64,000 nt of DNA from contig CAYMPV010000027.1 in the NCBI GenBank assembly GCA_964392305.1, positions 22,820-86,819 of the forward strand, read 5' to 3'. Below are positions 8,963 through 17,480 of the stretch, piece after piece. The position numbers and the translations under genes were made by a program. This DNA comes from JACKIC01 sp964392305. Its GTDB lineage: Bacteria > Planctomycetota > UBA1135 > UBA2386. The notes under the pieces were generated by a model. The model did not search any database. It was not told the DNA's origin and was given only the letters and a program-made list of their open reading frames with translations. Every line of letters starts with the position of its first letter. Within the stretch, counting starts at the first letter, position 1.

Positions 8963-10555
8963 ATGCCTGAACACTTGCGGGCCCTGGTCTTCATCATGGC
9001 CCTCACGCCAGCGGCGTTCCTGCTCGTCCAGGGGCCGATGACGCAAGGCATCATCGACAGGGCGGACTACGTACGGCGGCGGAATCTGTGGCTCGCCTTC
9101 ACGCTGATCGCGTTCTTGGCGCACAGCTTCTGGATCTACATCGCCCTGGTCACCGTGCTCGTGGTCGGGGCCGAGAAGGTGGAGAAGCACCGCCTGGCCT
9201 TGTTCTTCTTCCTGGTGCTGGCCCTGCCGCGCATCTGGGACACGATCCCCCTGTTCGGCGGACTGAACGAGCTCTTCGACGTCGACTACGTGCGGCTGCT
9301 GAGTCTCACGATCCTGCTGCCGACGGCCCTGCAGTTGGCGACCCGCCCTGATGCACCACCTTTCGGACGGCTGGTCCCCGACCGGCTGCTGCTGCTGTTC
9401 CTGGCGCTGCAGGCGATCCTGACGTTCGAAGACGGCACCATCACGAGCATCCTGCGACGCGGCGTGTTCTATGCGGCAACCGACGTCCTGTTGCCTTACT
9501 ACCTCACCAGCCGCTCACTGGTGAGCCTGCGTGCGTTTCGCGACACGATGGGTTCGTTCGTGGTCGGCGCGATCGTGCTGAGCCCGATCCTGCTCCTCGA
9601 GTGCCGTTTCGGCTGGTTGCTGTACGCCGCCTTGGACGAGGCCATGGGCCTGCAGTGGGAATGGAACGGTTACGTCATGCGCGGCAGCAACCTGCGGGCG
9701 CTGGCGACCATGGGCCACCCGATCGTCGCGGGCTCCGTGGCGATGGTCGCCACGGGTTTCTACCTCTTCCTGGCCCGTCACATCAGCAAGCCGAGCATGC
9801 GCTGGCTGGGCGGAGCAGCCATCACTGCCGGCGGAGTCGCGGCGCTGTCGCGAGCCCCGTGGGTCGGCACCGCGGGGATCATCGTGCTGTACCTGGCTTT
9901 GGGCCCCAGGGCGTGGAAGAGTCTCGGCAAACTCGCGCTCTGTGGCCTGGCTTGTGTCCCGCTGCTGGTCGGCACGCGGCAGGGCCAGTCGATCATCGAC
10001 CACCTGCCCTGGATCGGCACCGTCGACGCGCGCAACGTCGAGGGACGTGAGCATCTCGCCGAAGTCGCGATCGAGGTGTTCTGGCGCAACCCCTGGCTCG
10101 GCCGACTCGACTACCTCTCGGATCCGGACATGGAGGCCCTGCGCGGCAGCGACAACATCATCGACGTCGTCAACAGCTATGTCAGCGTCGGCCTCTCCTC
10201 CGGGATCATCGGCTTGAGCCTGTTCGTGGCGTTCTTCCTGTCTTGCGCCTTCCAGGCCTTCCGCGCGTTGTCGCGTGTTCGCGACCGCGAGGGCGAACTC
10301 CACGCGCTCGGGCGTTGCCTGGTGAGCGTCTTGATCGGACTGCTGTTCGTGATCAGCACGATGAGCTTCGAACTGATCATGCCTCTGCTGTGCTGGTCGA
10401 CCGCCGGCCTCTGTGTAGGCTTCGCCAACCTCGTCGCCAACGGCGAGCCCCAGTCCGCGCCCCGGCTGACGTCGAAGCTACCGCGATCACCAGGCAGATT
10501 GCTCACGCCGCGCCACATACCAGAGGACGCGGTCCCGGAGCGGGCAACGTCCTAG
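8963..10555 (+). CDS. O-antigen ligase/polymerase-like polytopic membrane protein
   Basis: The product is 530 aa with about ten or more hydrophobic transmembrane segments and one large loop before the last helices (R-N-V-E-G-R-E-H-L and nearby), the layout of the Wzy/WaaL O-antigen ligase family. The loop contains the conserved-type W-R-N-P-W-L-G-R-L stretch. A G-G-G-A-G-like SD lies about 7 bases before the ATG. The following glycosyltransferase gene and the convergent flippase gene support a role in export or polymerisation of a surface polysaccharide. It could be either a ligase or a polymerase; sequence alone does not separate the two. Confidence 0.75.
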   Translation: MPEHLRALVFIMALTPAAFLLVQGPMTQGIIDRADYVRRRNLWLAFTLIAFLAHSFWIYIALVTVLVVGAEKVEKHRLALFFFLVLALPRIWDTIPLFGGLNELFDVDYVRLLSLTILLPTALQLATRPDAPPFGRLVPDRLLLLFLALQAILTFEDGTITSILRRGVFYAATDVLLPYYLTSRSLVSLRAFRDTMGSFVVGAIVLSPILLLECRFGWLLYAALDEAMGLQWEWNGYVMRGSNLRALATMGHPIVAGSVAMVATGFYLFLARHISKPSMRWLGGAAITAGGVAALSRAPWVGTAGIIVLYLALGPRAWKSLGKLALCGLACVPLLVGTRQGQSIIDHLPWIGTVDARNVEGREHLAEVAIEVFWRNPWLGRLDYLSDPDMEALRGSDNIIDVVNSYVSVGLSSGIIGLSLFVAFFLSCAFQAFRALSRVRDREGELHALGRCLVSVLIGLLFVISTMSFELIMPLLCWSTAGLCVGFANLVANGEPQSAPRLTSKLPRSPGRLLTPRHIPEDAVPERATS

Positions 10556-10756
10556 CCATGGCAGCTTGCGCGTCGGCGCGCGCCCCTCACGGGGAATCTC
10601 GAAAGGCAACTCGCGATGTGCTCCGATGATCGGAGTCGGTCAGACGAACTTCGAACACATCCCCCACCTCACCGTCGGCGCGACAGGTCGAAGCACACCT
10701 GACGGCCCTCTCGAGGGGACCGACGAACCCCGGCCCACTGCACTTCTCGCCACGCG

Positions 10757-11824
10757 ATGCGCATCACGTTCCTGAGCCCAGCACCGAGCATGGCCGGCGG
10801 CACGCGGGTCATCGCGATCATGGCCCGGCAGCTCTCGGCCCGTGGGCACGATGTCACGGTGGTGGCCACGTCGTGGCCGCGGCGCTCGGTGCGTGAGGTC
10901 TTTCGCGACCTCAAGAAGGGCATCCTGATCCAACCGCCGCTGCGCTCCCACCTCGACGGCCTGCCGATCAAGCTGATCCGCCTGCCCGGCAGCGGACCGA
11001 TCACCGACGCTGACGTGCCCGACGCGGACATCGTCGTCGCGACCTGGTGGGAGACGGCGGAATGGGCACAGGCGCTCGCGCCGCGCAAGGGCAAGAAGGT
11101 GTACTTCGTGCAGGGGCACGAGGTGTTCCCGAACCTGCCGCAGGAACGCTGCCGCGCGACCTACAAGCTGCCCTTCCCGAAGATCGTCGTCTCCAGGTGG
11201 CTGTCCGAAGTCATGGCCTCGGAGTACCAGGACCACGACACCCATCTGGTTCAGAACGGCGTCGACCATCAGCAGTTCTGTGCGCCGCCGCGGGATCGCA
11301 ACCCGGTGCCAACCGTCGGGTTCCTCTACTCCACGTCGGAGATCAAGGGGGGCGACATCGCGATGCGGGTGATCGGCGACCTGATGCGCCGCAATCCGGG
11401 GCTTCGCGTGATCTCGTTCGCGACCCAGGAGTTCAAGCACGCTCGGCGCCTGGGTATCGAGTTCCATCACAACCCGCCGCAGACCGAGATCCGCGACCTC
11501 TACGCCGCTTGCGACGTCTGGTTGTCGACCAGCCGCAGCGAGGGCTTCAACCTGCCGGCGATGGAAGCCATGGCCTGCCGCACGCCGGTCGTCGCAACCA
11601 GGACCGGCTGGCCCAAGCACGGGATCGTTCAAGGCGTCACCGGCTACACCGTCGAGATCGACGACGCCGATGGCTTGGTCGAGGCCGTCGAGAAGGTGCT
11701 CACGCTCGATGCCCAAGCGTGGCGGGCGATGTCCGAGGCTGCGTTTCGCAGCGTGGCCGACTGCACCTGGGAACGCGCGGTGGACGAGTTCGAGGCCGTC
11801 CTGGCGAAGATCGCGAAGTCGTGA
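10757..11824 (+). CDS. Glycosyltransferase family 4 (GT-B)
   Basis: The product is 355 aa. The N-terminal Rossmann half begins M-R-I-T-F-L-S-P with the glycine turn M-A-G-G-T-R. The C-terminal half has the donor-binding E-x7-E motif (S-E-G-F-N-L-P-A-M-E-A-M-A). These are features of retaining GT4 enzymes that move a sugar from a nucleotide donor onto a growing glycan in the cytoplasm. No signal peptide is present. The gene follows the O-antigen ligase-like gene by about 200 bases that hold nothing recognisable, so it may be in the same transcription unit. The donor and acceptor sugars cannot be read from the sequence. Confidence 0.88.
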   Translation: MRITFLSPAPSMAGGTRVIAIMARQLSARGHDVTVVATSWPRRSVREVFRDLKKGILIQPPLRSHLDGLPIKLIRLPGSGPITDADVPDADIVVATWWETAEWAQALAPRKGKKVYFVQGHEVFPNLPQERCRATYKLPFPKIVVSRWLSEVMASEYQDHDTHLVQNGVDHQQFCAPPRDRNPVPTVGFLYSTSEIKGGDIAMRVIGDLMRRNPGLRVISFATQEFKHARRLGIEFHHNPPQTEIRDLYAACDVWLSTSRSEGFNLPAMEAMACRTPVVATRTGWPKHGIVQGVTGYTVEIDDADGLVEAVEKVLTLDAQAWRAMSEAAFRSVADCTWERAVDEFEAVLAKIAKS

Positions 11825-11834
11825 TCGCGGCGGC

Positions 11835-13271
11835 TCACCGCTGCGGCAAGAACTCACGCAGCCGGGCGCGATTGTGGAAGGCGACCGCACCCAGCACCAA
11901 GGCGACGCCGAACACGCCGACGGCGACGGAGCCCGTGGCGACCGCGAGCGCTTCACATGCCCCGAACACGGCGCCGCCGATGGCGATCGTCACGAGGCTG
12001 GCCAGCACATCGACGCGATGCGATCCGGGCAGGAAACCCCGACAGCTCGAGTAGCAGACGACGAGCACGAGCATCTCCCCCACCATCATCGTGAACGCCA
12101 CGCCGATCATGCCCCAGTGCCGGTAGGCGAACCAACTGCATGCGAAGATCAGCGTCGCCTTCGTGAACGTCGCCAAGGCGATGAACTTGGGCTTGCCGCG
12201 AGCGATGAGCAAAGCACCGTAGGACACCTGCATGGCGGTCACCCAGGTGGTTGCCGACAAGACCGCGGCGATCGGGCCGGCGTCGTGCCATCGAGGGTCG
12301 TAGAGCACCGTGACCGCAGGCCAGATCAGCCCCGCGAAGACACCCGTCGGCACGGCCACGGCGAACAGCATCTTGCGGCGCGCGGATGCGGCAGCCTGCT
12401 TGCCCTCGGGCCCCATGTGGAGCAGACGCGAGTACAGCGGCATCAACACGCTCTCCGAACACATCGCCACGATCTGCTGCGGCACGACGGCCAGCGTCGC
12501 CGCCACGCCGTAGATGCCGAGCATGCCCTCCCCCATCGGGTCTTCCGAAGCGATCTTCTTGAGGATCAGCTTGTCGCCCTGCATCGACAAGAACGAGATC
12601 GCCGTCGACAAGAACACCCACCAGCCGAAGCTGACGATCTCGCCGACCGCGGCCCGATCCCAAGCTGGACGGTTGCCCGTGCCCTGCAGGCGGTGACTGA
12701 GCAGGGTCTTGACCACGTTGCTGCACAGACTGCCGATCACCAGGGCCCAAAAGCTGCGCGTGGCCAGCGCGAGCATCACCATCACGAAGATCCCAGCAGC
12801 CTGGCTCTGGATGTCGATCACCGTCGTCGGCCGCAGTTGCATGCGGCGCTTGAGCGAGTACAGCTTGGTCGACTCCAGACTGGCGACCAGCGCACCGAAC
12901 CCGGCTACCGGCAGGATGTAGCGCAGGTCGTGTTCTTTGTAGAAGCCGGCGACGGGCACCGCGATCAGGAGCGTCGTCACCAACAACAAGCAGCCCCGGC
13001 CGATGTGCATCGTCCAGGCGGTGTTCAAGAACACCTGATCGTCGCCTCTCGGGCTGCGCACGATGCTCGGCACGATGCCGGTGTCCGACAACATGCCCAA
13101 CCCGGTCATGACCACCGCCGCGAGGGTCATCAGATCGAAGTCCGTCGGCGCCAGCAGGCGCGTGAGGATCAGGTTGGAGCCGAGCCGCAAGGCCATGGTG
13201 ACGCTGAACGCCACCAGGGTCCAAGCCAGGCTGCTCAGCGCGGTGCTGCGGAGTTCCTTGAGCCCGGTCAC
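11835..13271 (-). CDS. Polysaccharide/oligosaccharide flippase (Wzx-like, MATE fold)
   Basis: The product is about 478 aa with 12 or more transmembrane segments spread along its whole length. The N-terminal part (G-L-K-E-L-R-S, hydrophobic helix, then R-L-G-S-N-L-I-L-T-R-L-L-A-P) is typical of the polysaccharide biosynthesis protein family, which flips lipid-linked oligosaccharides across the inner membrane. GTG at 13271 is preferred because A-G-G lies just upstream; an in-frame GTG at 13304 would add 11 residues with no visible SD. It converges on the glycosyltransferase gene with a 10-base gap. With the two preceding genes it makes a minimal surface-polysaccharide group. Confidence 0.82.
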   Translation of the reverse strand: MTGLKELRSTALSSLAWTLVAFSVTMALRLGSNLILTRLLAPTDFDLMTLAAVVMTGLGMLSDTGIVPSIVRSPRGDDQVFLNTAWTMHIGRGCLLLVTTLLIAVPVAGFYKEHDLRYILPVAGFGALVASLESTKLYSLKRRMQLRPTTVIDIQSQAAGIFVMVMLALATRSFWALVIGSLCSNVVKTLLSHRLQGTGNRPAWDRAAVGEIVSFGWWVFLSTAISFLSMQGDKLILKKIASEDPMGEGMLGIYGVAATLAVVPQQIVAMCSESVLMPLYSRLLHMGPEGKQAAASARRKMLFAVAVPTGVFAGLIWPAVTVLYDPRWHDAGPIAAVLSATTWVTAMQVSYGALLIARGKPKFIALATFTKATLIFACSWFAYRHWGMIGVAFTMMVGEMLVLVVCYSSCRGFLPGSHRVDVLASLVTIAIGGAVFGACEALAVATGSVAVGVFGVALVLGAVAFHNRARLREFLPQR

Positions 13272-13304
13272 GGGTGACCTGACTCGCCACTGACGCCGCC
13301 GCAC

Positions 13305-13594
13305 CGGGCTCGAAGCAAAGAGCGGTTGCAGAAGGCGCGTAGACGCTGGGCAGGCATGGACAACTCTAGCAGGCGCGCGGCAGCTTGGAGGCCGCCGTGG
13401 CAGCGGTCAAGAGATCCGCCGGATACCGCCGCATCGGTCACGACGACCCTGGTGACCAGCGACGCCGATGCCATCGGATGATCGCTGTCGCCGATCGTGC
13501 AGGCGTGCGACCAGACCGCACGTTCGATCCCCTTTCTCACCCTCGGACGAGGCCGACTCACACCCCTGCGCGGCGCGGCCTGACCCGCCGGGCG
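13305..13594. other. Intergenic stretch with no recognised feature
   Basis: This 290-base gap lies between two minus-strand genes. Short frames are present but their composition (Arg/Ser/His mixtures, no hydrophobic core) looks like noise. It presumably carries the flippase promoter. I saw no hairpin or tRNA-like element in it. Confidence 0.4.
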
Positions 13595-14797
13595 TCAGCG
13601 GCAGTGCTCGAGCGCGAGCAGCGCGTAACACGTGCAGAGGATGTCGAGGCCTTCGTACCAGCGCGTGTTCTTCTCGTTCAGCCACGAGCCGTCGTCGCGC
13701 TGCATCGAAACGAGTTGCTGCTTCAGATCGGCGCGCCAGTCGACTTCGGCCACCTTGCCGTCGGCACCCTTGACGAGGATGCGATCCATGCTCACCGCGT
13801 CGAGCGCCTGCGCGAGCAGCATGTAGTAGTAGAACAGACCCTGATACCTCCCCTTGTCACCCAGCCTGGCGTCGGCGCCCGGGTTCTCCTCGACCGTCCA
13901 GTTGGCGCCGATCCACTTGACCGCGGCCTGGACCCGCGGATCGTCGGCCTTGACCCCACACAGCGTGTAGGTCTTGAGCAGCGCGTAGGTCATCGAACCG
14001 TAGCTGCGCGGCGTGCGTGAGCCGTCGGGGTGATCGATGTAGCCGGCCGGTGACTCGCCGGGGTAATAGACCGCGCCGCCGTCGTCGCCGACCGCGAGCG
14101 GCGCCGGCTTGCCACCTTCGGTCTCGAGCTGCAGCTTGCCGGAGAGGTCGTTGGCCGACTTCAGGTTCTGGGTGCGTTGCAAGAACACCACCGCGCGCGT
14201 GAACGCCTCGTGGTCGGCGGGCAACCCCGACCGGCGCAGCGCGTCCATCGCGAACTGCATGTTGCTGAGGTCGCTGCGTTCTCCCTTGCTGCCGTAGCCG
14301 ACACCGCCGTACTCGACGTCGCTCCTGCTGCTGCCCGTCTGCTCGCAGTTCTGGAGCGCGAGCACGTAACGCTGCGCCTTGGCCAGCGCCTCCTCGGTCT
14401 TGCTCGGGTCCCAGCGCGACAACGCCATCACCACGGCGCAGGTCGTGTAGTTGGGCACGTTGCGACCGAACGAGCCGTCTTCGTTCTGGTTCTGCAGCAC
14501 CCAGGTCAGCCCCTTGTCGATGATCTCCCGATCCTTCTCGGTGCGCAGCGCCACCGGCTTGCTCTGCAGGGCGGCGATCGCCAACGCGGTGAAGCCCGGA
14601 TCAGGGAACTCACGCGACCCCATCTTCACCGAGAAGACCCCGTCCTTCTGCTTGGTGAGCAGGAAGTCGCAGCCCTGTTGCTGCTGTGGGCTCCACGCGG
14701 GCTGGGCAGGTTCGACGGGTTTGCCGGTGTCCTGAGCCACCAACGCGGGCAGCAGCGACAGCAAGAGCGAGGAGATCGACGCGGATTGGATGGCCAT
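13595..14797 (-). CDS. Secreted prenyltransferase/squalene-oxidase-repeat protein
   Basis: The product is 400 aa starting at the ATG that opens a signal peptide ending L-V-A-Q (about residue 22). The mature part is made of alpha-alpha repeats with Q-x-x-D-G-S/F-type turns (for example N-Q-N-E-D-G-S-F-G, Q-R-D-D-G-S-W), the signature of the squalene-cyclase/prenyltransferase repeat family. The catalytic D-x-D-D of true terpene cyclases is not seen, and export also argues against terpene synthesis. Planctomycetes carry many such exported repeat proteins of unknown role. An in-frame extension to 14872 lacks a signal peptide. Confidence 0.8.
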   Translation of the reverse strand: MAIQSASISSLLLSLLPALVAQDTGKPVEPAQPAWSPQQQQGCDFLLTKQKDGVFSVKMGSREFPDPGFTALAIAALQSKPVALRTEKDREIIDKGLTWVLQNQNEDGSFGRNVPNYTTCAVVMALSRWDPSKTEEALAKAQRYVLALQNCEQTGSSRSDVEYGGVGYGSKGERSDLSNMQFAMDALRRSGLPADHEAFTRAVVFLQRTQNLKSANDLSGKLQLETEGGKPAPLAVGDDGGAVYYPGESPAGYIDHPDGSRTPRSYGSMTYALLKTYTLCGVKADDPRVQAAVKWIGANWTVEENPGADARLGDKGRYQGLFYYYMLLAQALDAVSMDRILVKGADGKVAEVDWRADLKQQLVSMQRDDGSWLNEKNTRWYEGLDILCTCYALLALEHCR

Positions 14798-14976
14798 GAA
14801 CGGCGCCCGCGTCAGCACGGACCGTACCGGGTCACTTCGCAGCCTTTCCCGGCGGAAGCTCGGGCCAGGCACAGCGCGTCGGAACGCTTCTTGACCACGC
14901 CGCCACCGGACGCGGTCACGATGCGCCCACGAGGGCGGCGAACGCTGCCGCCGGGCTCACGATCGCTCGATCAGCT

Positions 14977-16410
14977 TCACCTCGCATCCCGGCTGCGATG
15001 CGCGCGGAACCGACGGTGCAGGTCGGCGACGATCTCCGGGTGCTGCACCGCGACGTCGCGTCGTTCCTCGGGATCACCGCGCAGATCGAACAACGACCAC
15101 ATAGCGACGTCGGTCGGCTCCTCGACGCCGTAACGCACGATCTTCCAGTCGCCCGAACGCAGCGCCCACCGGTTGGTGCGGCGGCTCCAGGTCCAGTAGA
15201 GATCGCGCGCCGGCAATGCGGCGCCAGCGAAGATCGCCGGCGCAACATCGACACCGTCGGCGAGCGGCAACGGCTCGACGCCGAGCAACGCGGCGAACGT
15301 CGGCGCCCAATCGACGACGTGCACGGGATCGACCACTTCGCGCGGCCCCACCTTGCCCGGCCAGTTCACGAACCCCGGCACGCGGATGCCGCCTTCCCAG
15401 ACGTCGAGCTTCTTGCCGCGCATCGGCAGCGGCTGGTTGAAGTCGGTCAGCTTCAGATCGTCTGGGTAGGCATTGCCCGCCCAGCTACCTTGCGGGCCGT
15501 TGTCCGAGGTGAACACGAGCAGCGTGTCGTCACGTTGCCCGGTGCGTTCGAGCGCGGCGACGATCTCCCCCACCGCGCTGTCGAGGTGGTGCACCGCCGC
15601 GAGCAACAGCCGCTTCTCGGGGTCGGGTTCCGCCTGGATGCGCCCCTCGGGATCGTGAAACCACTCGATCCGGTCCTCGTCGAGCCACCGACCGGGTCGT
15701 TCCGGATCGAGCTGCGTCGGGCGCTGCACGAAGGGGCCGCGCTCGTCGAGCGGCGTGTGCACCGAGTGGAACGGCACGTAGAGGAACAGCGGTTGCGTGC
15801 GTTCGGCTTCGATGATGCGCACCGCCTCGCGCGTGACGAGGTCGGTCGCGTGCACTCCATCTTCGCGATCCTCGAGCAGCTGGCCGTCGCGATGCCAGGT
15901 CAGCGCGTGCGCACCTTGGCGATACCGATGGTCGTACATGCCGACCGCGCCCGCCAGCGAACCGTAGCTGTGATCGAAACCGAAGTGAGCCGGGCCGTGT
16001 TCGGGCACCGAACCCAGGTGCCACTTGCCGCACAAGAACGTCGCGTAGCCGGCCGCGCGCAGCAGATCCGCGATCGTCGGCGTGCCCTTCGGCAACGCCG
16101 GCTCGTTGCTCGCTTCGAGTGCCGCGCCACCAAACCGCCCCGGGTAACGCCCCGTCAACAATGCGACGCGCGTCGGCGTGCACTGCGGCATCACGTAGTT
16201 CTGCCGCAGCAGCGCCCCTTCCGCCGCCAGCCGGTCGAGGTTGGGCGACCACACCTTCGGGTTGTTGCAACCGATGTCGGCCCAACCCTGGTCGTCGCTC
16301 ACGATCAGCACGATGTTGGGCAGGCGTGCGGCCTCCGCCGGCGGCGTCGCACCGCAACCCGCGACGATGGGCAGGAACAGGCCTAGCGGCCACTTCGGAA
16401 AGAGCGCCAT
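14977..16410 (-). CDS. Arylsulfatase-type sulfatase, probable lipoprotein
   Basis: The product is 477 aa. It starts M-A-L-F-P-K-W with a hydrophobic segment and a lipobox-like V-A-G-C near residue 20. The metal-binding D-D-Q-G-W motif follows within about 20 residues of the mature start. The formylglycine motif is C-T-P-T-R, so the catalytic Cys must be oxidised by a formylglycine-generating enzyme. Later motifs G-K-W-H-L-G and T-S-D-N-G-P complete the S1-type site. Ten extra codons upstream (from 16440) would be read out of the palindrome at 16425-16487 and are rejected. The product probably removes sulfate from a polysaccharide outside the cytoplasm. It is divergent from the iminopeptidase gene. 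Confidence 0.92.
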   Translation of the reverse strand: MALFPKWPLGLFLPIVAGCGATPPAEAARLPNIVLIVSDDQGWADIGCNNPKVWSPNLDRLAAEGALLRQNYVMPQCTPTRVALLTGRYPGRFGGAALEASNEPALPKGTPTIADLLRAAGYATFLCGKWHLGSVPEHGPAHFGFDHSYGSLAGAVGMYDHRYRQGAHALTWHRDGQLLEDREDGVHATDLVTREAVRIIEAERTQPLFLYVPFHSVHTPLDERGPFVQRPTQLDPERPGRWLDEDRIEWFHDPEGRIQAEPDPEKRLLLAAVHHLDSAVGEIVAALERTGQRDDTLLVFTSDNGPQGSWAGNAYPDDLKLTDFNQPLPMRGKKLDVWEGGIRVPGFVNWPGKVGPREVVDPVHVVDWAPTFAALLGVEPLPLADGVDVAPAIFAGAALPARDLYWTWSRRTNRWALRSGDWKIVRYGVEEPTDVAMWSLFDLRGDPEERRDVAVQHPEIVADLHRRFRAHRSRDAR

Positions 16411-16424
16411 CTGTCGCGTACGGT

Positions 16425-16487
16425 ACCGGGTACAAACCACAACCTGCCTGCCGCTGCGCGGCAGGCAGGTTGTGGTTTGTACCCGGT
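16425..16487. repeat. 30-bp-stem palindrome, copy 1 of a dispersed element
   Basis: Left arm 16425-16454 pairs perfectly with 16458-16487 around a 3-base loop. Flanking G-G-T-A-C-C sequences extend the symmetry with a small bulge. The outer arms match the element at 26827-26896, while the inner core differs in both arms together. It lies between divergent genes (starts at 16410 and 16511), so it sits over or beside both promoters. Confidence 0.85.
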
Positions 16488-16510
16488 TCGGTACCCAACT
16501 CCTCCTCTAC

Positions 16511-17476
16511 ATGGCTCCTCCTGGTCTCTACCCCGCGATCGAACCCTTCCACACCGAGCGGCTGCAGGTCGCTGCGCTGCACACCTTGCACGTCGAGCAG
16601 TGCGGCAATCCAGAGGGCGCGCCGGTGTTGTTCGTGCACGGCGGTCCGGGCGCAGGCTGTTCGGAAACGGACCGGCGGTTCTTCGATCCGCAGGCGTTCC
16701 GGGTGGTGCTGGTCGACCAACGTGGTTCGGGCCGCAGCACGCCGCTCGGCGAACTGCGCGACAACGGCATCGACGACCTGGTCGCGGACTTCGAGCAGAT
16801 CCGCGAACGGCTCGGCATCGACAAGTGGCACGTATTCGGCGGCTCGTGGGGCAGCACGCTCGGCCTCTACTACGCGCAGCGGCATCCGGACCGCGTGCTG
16901 TCGCTGTGCCTGCGCGGCATCTGGCTGCTGCGTCAACTCGAGGTCGACTGGTGGCTCTACGGGCTGCGCGCGCTCGCGCCCGAAGCCTGGCGCACCTTCG
17001 CAGAGCACGTGCCCGAGGGCCGCCGCGACGATCTGCTGAACGCCTATTGGGAACTGTTCCACAGCGAGGACGCCGCCGCCGCGCACACGGCGGCGAAGGT
17101 CTGGGCGACCTACGAAGGCAGCGCCTGCACTCTGCTGCCCAACCCCGAGTTCCTGTCGCTGTTGACCAACGACCAGACGAGCTGGGCGCTGGCGCGGCTC
17201 GAAGCGCACTACCTGCGCAACCAGCGGTTCTCACCCGACGACCGGCTGCTGCGCGACGTCGAGCGCATCCGCGACATCCCCGCGGTGATCGTGCACGGCC
17301 GCTACGACCTCGTCTGCCCGCTGGTCGGCGCCGACGACCTGCACCGCGCCTGGCCCGAGGCGGACTACGTGATCGTCGACGACGCCGGGCACAGCTCGCA
17401 CGAACCTGGCATCGCCAAGGAACTGGTCGCGGCGATGGATCGGGTCGCACACACCGGCAGCCCGCGCCGCCCGTGA
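16511..17476 (+). CDS. pip: Proline iminopeptidase (prolyl aminopeptidase, alpha/beta hydrolase)
   Basis: The product is 321 aa, close to the family's usual 310-320. It has H-G-G-P-G-A-G-C (oxyanion region), D-Q-R-G-S-G-R-S, the nucleophile elbow G-G-S-W-G-S, an Asp in G-R-Y-D-L-V-C-P, and the catalytic His in D-A-G-H-S. This is the classical S33 iminopeptidase pattern; the enzyme releases N-terminal proline from peptides, usually in the cytoplasm. There is no signal peptide. The start at 16511 is chosen because it is just past the palindrome and fits the family N-terminus (G-L-Y-P-A-I-E-P-F). The frame is open 270 bases further upstream. The gene converges on the selenoprotein gene with a 4-base gap. 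Confidence 0.92.
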   Translation: MAPPGLYPAIEPFHTERLQVAALHTLHVEQCGNPEGAPVLFVHGGPGAGCSETDRRFFDPQAFRVVLVDQRGSGRSTPLGELRDNGIDDLVADFEQIRERLGIDKWHVFGGSWGSTLGLYYAQRHPDRVLSLCLRGIWLLRQLEVDWWLYGLRALAPEAWRTFAEHVPEGRRDDLLNAYWELFHSEDAAAAHTAAKVWATYEGSACTLLPNPEFLSLLTNDQTSWALARLEAHYLRNQRFSPDDRLLRDVERIRDIPAVIVHGRYDLVCPLVGADDLHRAWPEADYVIVDDAGHSSHEPGIAKELVAAMDRVAHTGSPRRP

Positions 17477-17480
17477 ACAG

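Noticed and set aside
10640..11956. Minus-strand open frame of 438 codons
   Set aside because: It is antisense to the glycosyltransferase, which has an intact E-x7-E motif.
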